Of a DNA stretch of 64,000 nucleotides, positions 51,608 through 60,723 are shown in pieces. This DNA is from Deltaproteobacteria bacterium (GTDB taxonomy: Bacteria; Myxococcota_A; Polyangia; Polyangiales; Ga0077539): contig JAUXYJ010000074.1 of assembly GCA_030694465.1 (NCBI GenBank), forward strand, positions 1-64,000, in the 5' to 3' direction. The position numbers were made by a program, and so were the translations under genes. The notes below the pieces were generated by a model. The model had not been told where the DNA came from and ran no database searches. It saw nothing but the letters and a program-made list of their open reading frames with translations. Position 1 is the stretch's first letter. Every line of letters begins with the position of its first letter.

Positions 51608-52771
51608 GTGTTTTGCCCAGCATGTGGGACTCCGTTGCCCGAGTCTGCAAAGTTTTGTCTTGAGTGCGGTGAGCGGATGGCCTCGTTTGCGCCTGCGATC
51701 ACGGCGCCCTCACACACGCACGCTGCGAGCGCTGCCGTTGCCACGAGCGCCTCGAGCGACTCGCCGCCTGCGAGCGTGTCGGGTGCGTCGCGCGTCGTAA
51801 AGACCACCGCGACCACCATGAGTGGTGAGAAAATCGAGGTCTATGTCAACCCCGATGGCGGCGACGAGATCGTGCTGCCCATCAAGGGACCGTCCAAGCG
51901 CTCGTTGGTCATGGGCGGCCTCGTGCTGGTCGTGCTCGGGGCAGGGGCAGGGGGCGCGTCGGCTTGGCGGGCATTTCGCTCACGGACGCCCGTCGCGGCG
52001 GCCCAAGCGCTGGTCCCCGAGACCACGGTCACCCTGATGGAGATGCCTCAGCTCGTACCGCAACGCGAGAACGCCGCGGGCGCAGCGGGGGCTGGGGGGG
52101 CTGTGGGGGCGGCTCAGCGAGGCACCGGGGCACCGCGCGGGGCAGGCTCGCCCAACGCAGCGCGGGGCACTTCGGCCAACGGAGCCGCTGGATCCGCTGA
52201 CACTGAAGAACCCGAAAATACTGCAAATTCGCAGACCGTTCCGACTTCTTCGGGCACCCCGCGTGTGCCTTCTGCCGCGACGCGCCCGACCGCAACAGCA
52301 GGCAACACGGCCGCAGCGCCGACTCCCACCACCGCGCGACCGGCCACGGGCAACACCGCCGCAAACGCCACCCCAGACCCTCTCCCGCGCAACCAGGCGA
52401 TTGGCACCGAAGGATCGGGTCTTGCGGGGCCGCGTGGGCCCTCGGTGGGGGGCTACTCCGAGGGCGAGCAGACAGACGCGACGGGCACCGCGGACCCGCG
52501 CTCGTTTACCTTTGTGTATCGGCACTACCGATCGCAGGTCACGAGCTGTCACTCGAACCTCACGCGCAGCGGAGTCGAGATCGCCGGGCGTATTCGCCTG
52601 CGAATCCGCTTATCAACCGAAGGTCACGTGCGCACCACGCGCGTCCTCGAGAACACCACCCACAGCGATCCCCTCGCAGAGTGTGTGCAGGAGCGTATTC
52701 GCTTGTGGCGCTATCCTGCGCCCGTCGGCGGCGAGGTCGAGTTTGAGTACAACCTCGCGTTCGGAGGCTGA
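51608..52771 (+). CDS. Zinc-ribbon membrane protein with AgmX/TonB-like C-terminus
   Basis: The 387-residue protein starts with a double-Cys zinc ribbon (FCPACGTPLPESAKFCLECG), has a membrane helix near residue 100-120 (SLVMGGLVLVVLGAGAGGAS), a long Ala/Thr/Pro-rich linker (about 145-290) and a C-terminal 90-residue domain related to AgmX/PglI (HYRSQVTSCHSNLTRSGVEI, RIRLWRYPAPVGGEVEFEYN). Such proteins are part of gliding-motility or envelope complexes in myxobacteria. Here the partner genes are not adjacent. The start is a GTG at 51608, which places the zinc ribbon at the N-terminus. Confidence 0.85.
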   Translation: MFCPACGTPLPESAKFCLECGERMASFAPAITAPSHTHAASAAVATSASSDSPPASVSGASRVVKTTATTMSGEKIEVYVNPDGGDEIVLPIKGPSKRSLVMGGLVLVVLGAGAGGASAWRAFRSRTPVAAAQALVPETTVTLMEMPQLVPQRENAAGAAGAGGAVGAAQRGTGAPRGAGSPNAARGTSANGAAGSADTEEPENTANSQTVPTSSGTPRVPSAATRPTATAGNTAAAPTPTTARPATGNTAANATPDPLPRNQAIGTEGSGLAGPRGPSVGGYSEGEQTDATGTADPRSFTFVYRHYRSQVTSCHSNLTRSGVEIAGRIRLRIRLSTEGHVRTTRVLENTTHSDPLAECVQERIRLWRYPAPVGGEVEFEYNLAFGG

Positions 52772-52837
52772 GCGCGTCGGCGTTGTGCTCAGTTGCCCTT
52801 GGCGAAGCGCGGCGAGAGCGGTAGAACGCGCGTCGCC

Positions 52838-53605
52838 ATGAAACTCGAAGATCTCAAGATCATTGTGACGGGCGCCGCACGCGGCATGGGACGACACTTT
52901 TGCATGCAGCTGGCGCAAGCCGGCGCGCAGGTCGCAGCAGCAGACGTAGACCTCGAAGGTCTCGCGTCGCTCGCCAGCGAATCTGCAGGTGCAAAGGGCA
53001 AGATTCACACACGCAAGCTCAACGTGGCCGACGAAGCCGAAGTGGGCGAGTACGTCGAGTGGGCCCACGAAGCGATGGGTGGACTCAACGGCTTGATCAA
53101 CAACGCGGGCATTCTGCGTGACGGATTGCTGGTCAAAAAAGCACGTGACACCGGCGAGATCACCAAGCTCACCAAGGATCAGTGGGACGCCGTCATCGGT
53201 GTGAACCTCACGGGCGCGACCCTGATGGTGCGTGACGTGGTCGCGAAGATGGCAACTACCGGCCAAAAGCCAGGGATTGTGGTCAACATCTCTTCGATCG
53301 CGCGGCACGGCAACCGTGGCCAGAGCAACTACACCGCAGCCAAGGCCGCTTTGGCCGCGAACACCGTGACCTGGTCGCGTGAGTTCGGTGTGTTTGGGAT
53401 CCGCGTGTGCGCGATCGCTCCGGGCATGATCGAGACGCCCATGACCCAGGGCATGAACCAAAAGGCCCGAGACGCGTTGGTCGCAGCGATCCCCGTGGCA
53501 CGCATCGGTTTGCCCGAGGACATCTGGTTGGGCGTGAAGTTCTGCATTGAGTGCGACTACGCCAACGGGCGCACGTACGACATCGACGGCGGGCTCTCGA
53601 TGTAG
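52838..53605 (+). CDS. Short-chain dehydrogenase/reductase (FabG-like)
   Basis: The 255-residue enzyme has the classical SDR marks: nucleotide-binding TGAARGMG (about 11-18), NNAG in LINNAGIL, catalytic Ser in NISSIA, and the YxxxK catalytic pair in YTAAKAAL, then PGMIETPM and the C-terminal DGGLSM. It would reduce a ketone or oxidise an alcohol using NAD(P). The start at 52838 (ATG) matches the MKLEDLKIIVTG beginning; a further upstream start is non-conserved. It stands between the AgmX-like and phosphotransferase genes on one strand. Confidence 0.92.
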   Translation: MKLEDLKIIVTGAARGMGRHFCMQLAQAGAQVAAADVDLEGLASLASESAGAKGKIHTRKLNVADEAEVGEYVEWAHEAMGGLNGLINNAGILRDGLLVKKARDTGEITKLTKDQWDAVIGVNLTGATLMVRDVVAKMATTGQKPGIVVNISSIARHGNRGQSNYTAAKAALAANTVTWSREFGVFGIRVCAIAPGMIETPMTQGMNQKARDALVAAIPVARIGLPEDIWLGVKFCIECDYANGRTYDIDGGLSM

Positions 53606-53634
53606 TCCCGGTGCGCGTAGACTGAGCCAAGGCT

Positions 53635-54621
53635 ATGCACTACGCGCACACACTGCCAACGCTCACGCACGCAGACGCAGAAGAGATCCTGCGTGAGCCC
53701 GTGTTTTCGGTCACACCCTTGGGGCAGGGGGCCCGCGCGCGCGTCTACCGCGTCGAGAGCGAAGAGGGCGCTGTGCGAGTGCTGCGAGTGAGCTCGCGAG
53801 ACACCTCGCGTGCGGCACGTGAAGCGTACGTGTACGAGCGGTTTCGCGAGAGCGGATGCCTCGATCAAGTCGTCGTGTTGCCAGCGATTCGAGTGCAGCA
53901 TGGCGCGCTCGCGCAGCGCTTCGAGGTGGTCTCGCAGCGAGAAGTACGAGGACAGCCCTTGGGCGCCGCGTTGCGTGGATTGTTGCCACGCGATCAAGAC
54001 CATTACTTCGCAGCCATGGGGCGAGGGCTCGCTGTGGTTCATGGGCACACGGTCACGCGCGCGGGGCTCTTGCAGGGCGGCGAGGGCAGCTTTGTACGTT
54101 GGACGCAGTGCTTTGAGACCATGGCGGACGACGCGCTGGAGGCCCTTAGGATTTCGCCCTTAGCATCTCTCGTCGATCCCGCCCGCGCGACCCTCACGAG
54201 GCTGCGTGGGAGCCTCGTAGAGCCGCCCTCGCTGCGGTTGCTCCACGGCGACGCGCAGCCCATGAACGTGCTCGTCCACGCCGGCAAGATCGTCGCGTGG
54301 CTTGACTGGGAGTTCGCCATGGGGGGCGACCCCTTGTTTGAGCTCGCGTACGTCGAGACGCTCTTTGAGTCGGGCTGGGCGTCGTGGGCTACCGAGGTCC
54401 AGAGAGCCTCGTGGCGCGAGTATTTTTGCAGGGGATACGGCGATGATCCCCTCGCACGTGTGCCTGCCATCGCGCTCCAGTACGCGCTCGTTCATGCGTT
54501 GCGCGCGACAGAGTTCTCGAGCGTGATGGCTCCGAGTCTCGCGCCCGCGCTACGTCTCGCGAGCGAGCGTGGGATGCGCAGCCGCATCGAGTCCATCATG
54601 GGCCGCGCAGCGCAGGGCTAG
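53635..54621 (+). CDS. Phosphotransferase family protein (APH-like)
   Basis: The 328-residue protein shows the aminoglycoside-phosphotransferase fold: a Gly-rich nucleotide-binding segment (LGQGARARVYRVES), the catalytic loop LLHGDAQPMNVLV and metal-binding Asp in VAWLDWEFAMGGDPLFEL. The fold covers choline, macrolide and many sugar or antibiotic kinases, so the substrate is open. It begins 30 bases after the SDR stop and ends on a CTAG that is also the stop of the convergent gene. Confidence 0.85.
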   Translation: MHYAHTLPTLTHADAEEILREPVFSVTPLGQGARARVYRVESEEGAVRVLRVSSRDTSRAAREAYVYERFRESGCLDQVVVLPAIRVQHGALAQRFEVVSQREVRGQPLGAALRGLLPRDQDHYFAAMGRGLAVVHGHTVTRAGLLQGGEGSFVRWTQCFETMADDALEALRISPLASLVDPARATLTRLRGSLVEPPSLRLLHGDAQPMNVLVHAGKIVAWLDWEFAMGGDPLFELAYVETLFESGWASWATEVQRASWREYFCRGYGDDPLARVPAIALQYALVHALRATEFSSVMAPSLAPALRLASERGMRSRIESIMGRAAQG

Positions 54622-55337
54622 CTCCACACGAGCACAAAGTCCGACAGGGTCGGGGTGTACAGCGCGACGCGTGATTTGCAGTGTTTTCCCCCGGCGCATT
54701 CGAGCGCTGCGCGGAGGCTCTCTGCCCGAAATTCGACAAGGAGCTGCGTATACAAGTGCGGCGCGTAGTGCATCCGAATGCACGCCATCCCAGCGGTCGA
54801 TTCTCGCAGCTCGATTCGTGTCCCGCGACGCAGGGCGCTCCATCGCTTCTCGAGTCCGCTGAGCAATCGCTCGGGCGACATGAGCACGAACAAAATGCGA
54901 TACAACGCTGTGTTGAGCAGCGCTTTGGTCTGAGCATACGCAGCCTCATGCATCACCCGAGGGTTGCCCGTCCGCGCCACCTGAAGATCGAAGATCGCCA
55001 ACATCAGCGCGTTAAAATGAGCCTCGCGGACCCAGGTGCTCACCGCAGGGGGATTGCGCACCAGCGAGAGCAGCTCAGCCGGAAAAATCTCAGCGTCTTG
55101 TAGCGTCGTATGTGCCGCTACTTCGCGCACGAGCGAGCCTTTGACCTCGTACTCGGGACACGAGTCGAGGCCTCGCGGGAGCGCTTCGACGAACCGGGCC
55201 AGCGACGGGAGGTCTTTGTGCACAGCCAGCGAGGACGCTTCGCGAGGGTTCACCTCGGAGAGGTTTGCATTTTTGCTCAGCGGACGCACAGCCTCCGTGA
55301 ACCAACCTGTTCGACCGCGCGCATGCCTCGTGTACAT
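54618..55337 (-). CDS. Hypothetical protein, resembles myxobacterial DUF2378 family
   Basis: The 239-residue protein is soluble and helical. YEVKGSLVREV and HEAAYAQTKALLNTAL, then LMSPERLLSGLEKRW and a C-terminal beta-rich part, recall the DUF2378/TIGR02265 paralogs of myxobacteria, which have no known function. I take the ATG at 55337; a GTG at 55346 is nine bases further upstream. The start is only 16 bases from the divergent trhO start, and its stop interlocks with the convergent phosphotransferase gene. Confidence 0.6.
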   Translation of the reverse strand: MYTRHARGRTGWFTEAVRPLSKNANLSEVNPREASSLAVHKDLPSLARFVEALPRGLDSCPEYEVKGSLVREVAAHTTLQDAEIFPAELLSLVRNPPAVSTWVREAHFNALMLAIFDLQVARTGNPRVMHEAAYAQTKALLNTALYRILFVLMSPERLLSGLEKRWSALRRGTRIELRESTAGMACIRMHYAPHLYTQLLVEFRAESLRAALECAGGKHCKSRVALYTPTLSDFVLVWS

Positions 55338-55353
55338 TGCGCTCACAGCGCCG

Positions 55354-56115
55354 ATGTCATTGTTTTGCCATATCGCGGCTTACCGCTTTGTTCAGCTCGA
55401 AGACCCCGCCCATTGGCGCGAGCAAATCCTCACACACGCCAGCGCGAACGGTGTGCTGGGGACCGTATTGCTCGCCGAAGAGGGCATCAATGTGATGCTC
55501 AGCGCACCCATGGACGCGATGGACACGTTTTGGTCTTGGCTGTGCGCGCAGCCGCCCTTTGCGGGGCTCGAGGGCAAGCGATCGTACGCAGACAACGTGG
55601 GATTTCGCAGGCTCATTGTGAAGGTTAAGCCCGAGATCATCCGCATGAACGAGCGCGGTGTGAAGCCGCAAGAAGGGCGCGCTCCTGCGGTGGATGCGCA
55701 GACGTTGCGTCGCTGGCTCGACGCAGGACACGACGACCACGGACACCCCGTAGTGACCCTGGACACGCGCAACGCGTTCGAGGTCGAGTACGGACGATTT
55801 CGCGGCGCCGTGACGATGGAGATCGAGCGCTTTGGGCAGTTTCCGGCCGAGGTCGAGAGGCTGCGTGACAAGCTCGCGGGGCACACAGTCGTGAGCTACT
55901 GTACGGGCGGAATCCGCTGCGAAAAAGCAGCGATTTATCTGCAAGAGATCGGCGTCCCTGAGGTCTATCAGCTCGACGGAGGCATCTTGCGCTACTTCGA
56001 GCGCGAGGGCGGCGCGCACTACGAAGGCACCTGCTTTGTCTTCGACGATCGCATCGCGGTAGAGCCCTCGCTCGAGGCCGTGATCAAGACCCCCGAGAAC
56101 GCGCGCAGATCATGA
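55354..56115 (+). CDS. trhO: tRNA uridine hydroxylase/rhodanese-like protein TrhO (YceA family)
   Basis: The 253-residue protein has an N-terminal acylphosphatase-like domain (CHIAAYRFVQLEDPAHWREQ, EEGINVMLSAP) and a C-terminal rhodanese domain with active-site loop CTGGIRCEKA. That is the layout of TrhO, which adds the 5-hydroxyl to uridine 34 of tRNA using oxygen. The ATG at 55354 is used because conserved sequence starts there; an open frame continues upstream through the divergent gene. The stop overlaps the start of the following membrane-protein gene (ATGA). Confidence 0.93.
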   Translation: MSLFCHIAAYRFVQLEDPAHWREQILTHASANGVLGTVLLAEEGINVMLSAPMDAMDTFWSWLCAQPPFAGLEGKRSYADNVGFRRLIVKVKPEIIRMNERGVKPQEGRAPAVDAQTLRRWLDAGHDDHGHPVVTLDTRNAFEVEYGRFRGAVTMEIERFGQFPAEVERLRDKLAGHTVVSYCTGGIRCEKAAIYLQEIGVPEVYQLDGGILRYFEREGGAHYEGTCFVFDDRIAVEPSLEAVIKTPENARRS

Positions 56116-57317
56116 GCACCACGGGGGAGAAGTCCGTGTCGGTGATTGCACGCGTCGCGAAGACACGTCGGCGCGTGGCCACGTTGCTCAGCCTCGGCGT
56201 GGTGACCGTGTTTGCGAGCGTGTGCTCGATGTTTGGTGTTTTGGGCCTGCTCTCTCACTTGGGAGGCTTCTTCTGGGTGCTCTTCTTGGGGTTTTCTGTG
56301 GCCGTGTTCGCAGCGCGCCGCGTGTTGCAAGGCTTCTCTAAGCCGCGCGAAGAGAGGCTCACGTTCGACACGGACGGCACCCTGAGCGTCGGTGCCGTGC
56401 GCTACGACTGGCGTGATGTTCGATGGAGTGACCGCCACGAAGGCCCCCCCGAGCGTCTTGAGCTTGGGCTGGGCAGCGGCGAGACCATCCGATTCGAAAT
56501 GCCTGAAGGATCCCTGAAGAATATTAACACGGTCGTCCCTCTCGATGCCCTACGCAGCGTGATGAAGCTGCGCGAGGCGCGCGCGCAGTTTCTTAGCTAC
56601 GCGTTTGTGCTTCCGGTGCTGCTCTTGATGGCGATGGGAAGCGCCGTGAGACACGCCGAGCCGTCCCTCGATGCAGCGACCGCGGTGGTCAGTCTCGCCG
56701 CTGCGATCGCGCTGTTTTGGGTCTTTCACACGCGCTTTTTGGGAGTAGATGTCACCGTAGGCGCGGACGGCGTGCTCTTGCGTACGTTGCTTTTTTCTCG
56801 CTTGATTCGCTGGAAATCCATCGATCGGCTGACCATGGACACGCTCTATGTCCATCTTCATTTGCGCGACGGCCGCAGTCGCAGGGTGTGGCTCGGACAC
56901 GACCGTGGCCCAAGCGCGCACGTGGTCGTTGACCGCATCAAGACCGCGCTCCAGCGCTCACGTCAAGAAGCCTCGCGCCAAGCACGCGACGCGCTTGCCC
57001 GTGGTAATCGCAGCTTTGATCAATGGCAGCAAGACCTCCAAGAGCTAGCCAATTTGCACGCAAACTATCGTGCCACGGTGATCTCTGACGAGTCCCTCCG
57101 TGCGGTGCTTCAGGACGGCGAGTCCACGACGGAGCTCCGTATGGCCGCGGCGCTCGTGTTGCGCGCACGTCACGGAGACGCCGTGAGCACCGAGCTCCGC
57201 GCGGTCGCAGACGCGCTCGTAGACCCCACAGCGCAGAGCGCTCTGCGCGTAGTGACCGAGAATACCCTCGACCCCGTGCGCATCGAGAGCGCACTTTTGC
57301 GAGTAAAAAATCAGTGA
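56112..57317 (+). CDS. Membrane protein, tandem paralog 1
   Basis: The 401-residue protein has two membrane helices near the N-terminus (about 25-45 and 55-75), a soluble stretch (FDTDGTLSVGAVRYDWRDVRW), two more helices (about 157-200), a second similar element (VGADGVLLRTLLFSRLIRW) and a helical, HEAT-like C-terminal block (RAVLQDGESTTELRMAAALV, RARHGDAVSTELRAVA). I do not recognise the family. The ATG overlaps trhO (ATGA) and its stop overlaps paralog 2 (GTGA), so the group is probably co-transcribed. Confidence 0.8.
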   Translation: MSTTGEKSVSVIARVAKTRRRVATLLSLGVVTVFASVCSMFGVLGLLSHLGGFFWVLFLGFSVAVFAARRVLQGFSKPREERLTFDTDGTLSVGAVRYDWRDVRWSDRHEGPPERLELGLGSGETIRFEMPEGSLKNINTVVPLDALRSVMKLREARAQFLSYAFVLPVLLLMAMGSAVRHAEPSLDAATAVVSLAAAIALFWVFHTRFLGVDVTVGADGVLLRTLLFSRLIRWKSIDRLTMDTLYVHLHLRDGRSRRVWLGHDRGPSAHVVVDRIKTALQRSRQEASRQARDALARGNRSFDQWQQDLQELANLHANYRATVISDESLRAVLQDGESTTELRMAAALVLRARHGDAVSTELRAVADALVDPTAQSALRVVTENTLDPVRIESALLRVKNQ

Positions 57318-58525
57318 ATGGTCAGAATTCAGAGAAGCCGAAGTCACTCACGATGCAGGCTGAGGTCGCGACGACTCACAGGCGCCTAGGCACCTTGGTG
57401 AGTCTCGCTTCGGTGGCCTCGTTTGCGGTGCTTGTCGGGATGCTTTGTCTGCGCGATCCGAGCCTCGGCACCGACGCGAAATGGCTCGCCTTCATGATGT
57501 TTGTGGGCGTCGCGGGTCTGTTCGGCGGTCTCGGCGGCCTCGCAAATCCCATGTTTCCCAAGACCGAGACCGTACAGTTCGGCGAGGATGGGACGCTCAC
57601 GATCGGAGATAAGCGATTTGATTGGCACAAGGTCCGATGGAGTCGGCTTGACGAAGGCAGCATCGAGAGCCTCACGATCGGTCTGCCCAACGGCGAAGAG
57701 GCGCGGATGAACCTCCCCCAGGGGTCGCTCGCGCAAATCCGCGAGCTCGTCTCGTTCGAGGGGATGCGCAGTGAGATGAAGCTCAGGCACCTCCATCGGC
57801 AGGCACTGGCAGGCATCTTCATCTTGCCGTTGATGCTCACGTGCGGGGTGGCGCTCGTTGGGGCGGTCTCTTCGTTTTCTGTGCTCAACATGGTCCTCGG
57901 GCTCGCGCTCGGTGGGCTGGGATATGCCGCGGGATACAAGCGCATCGAGGGGGTCGACATCACCGTGGGATCCGAGGGATTTGTTCTGCGAGAGCGGCTG
58001 TTTTCTCAGTTCATTCGCTGGCGAGACCTTCAGGACTTTTACGGCACAGACTACGGGCTGGTGATCACTTTTCTCGATGGCAGCGTGCGCAAGGTGAAAC
58101 TCGACTATGACTCGGGTCCTAAACCCGAGCAGGTCGTCGAGCGCATGACCAAAGCGTTTAACGACTCGCGTCTGAGCGTGTCGCGTGACGTCCGCGACAC
58201 CCTCGCGCGCGGCGATCGCACGTTTGACCAATGGCACCAAGCGCTCACTTCGCTTGCGAATTCGCAGGGGGATTTTCGCTCTGCGCCGATCCCGGACGAG
58301 GCGCTTCGCGTGGTCCTTCAAGACGGCGAGTCCAACGCAGAGCTCCGCATGGCCGCCGCGCTCGTGCTGCGCGCACGTCACGGAGACGCCGTGAGCACCG
58401 AGCTGCGCGCGGTGGCCGAGGGGCTCGTCGAGCCCGATGCGCAACAAGCGCTGCGCGTAGTGACCGAGAATACCCTCGACCCAGTGCGCATCGAGAGTGC
58501 GCTCTCGCGAGTGAAAAATCAGTGA
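57314..58525 (+). CDS. Membrane protein, tandem paralog 2
   Basis: The 403-residue protein has the same layout as paralog 1: two N-terminal helices, GEDGTLTIGDKRFDWHKVRW, two central helices, VGSEGFVLRERLFSQFIRW, and the nearly identical C-terminal block (RMAAALVLRARHGDAVSTEL). Start is a GTG at 57314 within the preceding stop (GTGA). The central beta elements carry many substitutions relative to paralog 1 (for example DFYGTDYGLVITFLDGSVRK). Confidence 0.8.
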   Translation: MNGQNSEKPKSLTMQAEVATTHRRLGTLVSLASVASFAVLVGMLCLRDPSLGTDAKWLAFMMFVGVAGLFGGLGGLANPMFPKTETVQFGEDGTLTIGDKRFDWHKVRWSRLDEGSIESLTIGLPNGEEARMNLPQGSLAQIRELVSFEGMRSEMKLRHLHRQALAGIFILPLMLTCGVALVGAVSSFSVLNMVLGLALGGLGYAAGYKRIEGVDITVGSEGFVLRERLFSQFIRWRDLQDFYGTDYGLVITFLDGSVRKVKLDYDSGPKPEQVVERMTKAFNDSRLSVSRDVRDTLARGDRTFDQWHQALTSLANSQGDFRSAPIPDEALRVVLQDGESNAELRMAAALVLRARHGDAVSTELRAVAEGLVEPDAQQALRVVTENTLDPVRIESALSRVKNQ

Positions 58526-58597
58526 AATGGTTTGTTCATTGGGCAGCGTGCAGTGCTTGTGGGGCTCTTCAAGAGTAACCACACTCGGGGGCCAACG

Positions 58598-59797
58598 ATG
58601 ACGGACCAACCCCCGACGGTGGTGACAATCCACGCGACAGTGCGGCGCGTTCGCCATCGGGCAGCCAACCTGCTTACGCTCCTCAGCGTGCTCGCAGGGT
58701 CGTCGATGTGCCTGCTGTCTTTGCTGGGTGAAATCCCTATCATTTCACCGTCAAGCGTCGGCATCATGATGCTCACGCTGCCCTTCGCGACGCTCATCGC
58801 GAACATCTTTCTCCGCTACCCAACCCATCGCAGCGACCAGCCACTGCAGATCGCGTCGGACGGGACGCTGCAGCTCGGCAATAGCACCTACAACTGGCGC
58901 AAGTTTGTCTGGAGCAGTCTCACCCGTGGTGGTTCGCTCGAGACGCTGACCGCCAAGCTCGAATACGGCGACGAAATCACCTGCGAATTGCCCGCCGGAT
59001 CTGTAGAGCAGATCTTGTCGGTCGCGCCCATTTTGGGCCTCCGAAGCGAGATGAAGCTCCGGCGGATCTTTCACCAGATCCTGAGCTTGATGCTCTTGTT
59101 GCCCTGGCTGCTTGGGGCGTGCATCGCGATCGCGTCGGCGGTTGTGCCTATCGCGTCGCTCTCGCCGATCGTGGGTTTGGTCACAGGGACAGCCCTCTTC
59201 GTACTGTTTTACCGACGTTGGCTCGGAGTCGATTTGACCATCGGGACCGACGGCCTGATGATCCGCACGCATTTCACGCGTCGTCTGGTTCGCTGGGCGG
59301 ACATCACAAGCATCGTCGACGCAGGCACGCTCGTGCTTACGCTCCGAGACGGCACTTCGCGTAGCATTTGGCTCGGCCATGACAGTGGGCCCGAGCGGCA
59401 CGTGGTCTTCGAGCGCATCCAAAGCGCGCTTGCCCTCGCGGGCCGCGAGGCCTCTGCGCAGGTCCGCGCGTCCCTCGCACGGGGCTCGCGCACGTTTGAC
59501 CAATGGCATCAAGCGCTCACGATGCTAGCCCATTCGCAGGATGACTATAGGTCTGTTTCTCTCTCCGACCAAGCCCTGCGCGCAGTGCTTTGCGACAGCG
59601 AGTCCACCGCGGAGCTCCGCATGGCCGCGGCGCTGGTCCTGCGTGCGCGCCACGGGGACGCGGTGGCCACCGAGCTCCGCGCGGTCGCCGAGGGGCTCGT
59701 CGAGCCCGATGCGCAACAAGCGCTGCGTGTCGTGAGCGACGAGACGCTGGACCCAGTGCGCATCGAGAGTGTGCTCTCGCGGGTGAAATCCCAGTGA
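58598..59797 (+). CDS. Membrane protein, tandem paralog 3
   Basis: The 399-residue protein shares the layout of paralogs 1 and 2 (ASDGTLQLGNSTYNWRKFVW; IGTDGLMIRTHFTRRLVRW) and ends in SRVKSQ, like KNQ in the others. The ATG at 58598 gives a length matching its siblings; an open frame extends further upstream. Unlike 1 and 2, it is separated from the previous gene by 72 bases. It converges on the dienoyl-CoA isomerase-like gene with two bases between stops. Confidence 0.8.
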   Translation: MTDQPPTVVTIHATVRRVRHRAANLLTLLSVLAGSSMCLLSLLGEIPIISPSSVGIMMLTLPFATLIANIFLRYPTHRSDQPLQIASDGTLQLGNSTYNWRKFVWSSLTRGGSLETLTAKLEYGDEITCELPAGSVEQILSVAPILGLRSEMKLRRIFHQILSLMLLLPWLLGACIAIASAVVPIASLSPIVGLVTGTALFVLFYRRWLGVDLTIGTDGLMIRTHFTRRLVRWADITSIVDAGTLVLTLRDGTSRSIWLGHDSGPERHVVFERIQSALALAGREASAQVRASLARGSRTFDQWHQALTMLAHSQDDYRSVSLSDQALRAVLCDSESTAELRMAAALVLRARHGDAVATELRAVAEGLVEPDAQQALRVVSDETLDPVRIESVLSRVKSQ

Positions 59798-59799
59798 CC

Positions 59800-60627
59800 T
59801 CAGCGTCCCTCGAAGTTGGGTTCGCGCTTCTCCATCCACGCGCTCAGCGCCTCGCGTAGGTCTTCGCTGGGCAAAAAAGCAGCGTTGTACAGCGCGACGT
59901 GCCGGAGGCTCTCGCGAGCCTCTCGCTCGCTGCGGTCGTTGAGCACGTGCTTGATCCCCTGCACGGTCAAGGGCGGGTTCTTTGCGATGCGCTCGGCCAT
60001 CGACTGCGCCGAGGCAAACAGTGCCTCTGGCGAGGCGCTCAGGCGCGATACAAGACCTGCTCGGAGGGCAGTCTCGGCGTCGATGTCATCGCCGGTGAGG
60101 CACCACTCGCGCGCGAGCCCCTGCCCGACGATCATGGGCAAGCGCGCGAGCGTGCCCACGTCCGCAACAATCGCCAAGCGCACTTCGCGTACACTGAACG
60201 TCGCATCTGTGCTGCAAATTCGCACGTCGCATGCGGTCGCTAGGTCTACGCCACCACCAAGACAGTGGCCCGCGATGGCGGCGATCACGGGCTTGCGACA
60301 CGCGGCCACGGCGTCTGCAGCCGCCTGCATCTGCACGATGGTGTCGTAGAGCTTTCGGCGCGCGGTCACAAGCGAGGGCTCGAGTAACAGAGGCGCGAGC
60401 TCACCGGCCATGGCACCAAGATCAAGGCCCGTTGAGAAGTGAGCGCCTTCGCCACGGAGCAGCACAACACGCACCGTGTCGTCCGCGTCGAGCTGTGCAA
60501 ACACTTGCGGAAACTCACGCCAATAGGCAGGCCCCATCCGTGGCGCCTTGCCCGTCGCGCGCATGGTGACCGTGGCAATGTGGTGCTTGATCTCTACCGT
60601 GACACTCTCGTACGTATCGTTGGGCAT
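59800..60627 (-). CDS. Crotonase family, dienoyl-CoA isomerase-like (ECH1-type)
   Basis: The 275-residue protein is a crotonase with oxyanion segments ARGEGAHFSTG-type (LRGEGAHFSTGLDL) and AGHCLGGGVDLATACDVR. The catalytic acidic residues typical of delta3,5-delta2,4-dienoyl-CoA isomerase are all kept: Asp in GGGVD, Glu in VREV and Asp in ADVGTLARLP. So isomerisation of dienoyl-CoAs in unsaturated fatty acid oxidation is more likely than hydration. Start is the ATG at 60627. No other beta-oxidation gene is adjacent. Confidence 0.88.
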   Translation of the reverse strand: MPNDTYESVTVEIKHHIATVTMRATGKAPRMGPAYWREFPQVFAQLDADDTVRVVLLRGEGAHFSTGLDLGAMAGELAPLLLEPSLVTARRKLYDTIVQMQAAADAVAACRKPVIAAIAGHCLGGGVDLATACDVRICSTDATFSVREVRLAIVADVGTLARLPMIVGQGLAREWCLTGDDIDAETALRAGLVSRLSASPEALFASAQSMAERIAKNPPLTVQGIKHVLNDRSEREARESLRHVALYNAAFLPSEDLREALSAWMEKREPNFEGR

Positions 60628-60723
60628 GGGTGGCGACGATCATGCACGCAATGAGCGCTCATGGATATTCATGGGATCGCCGAGCGCGGACCGGTCGCCT
60701 GACCGTGAGAGTAAGAGAGCACC

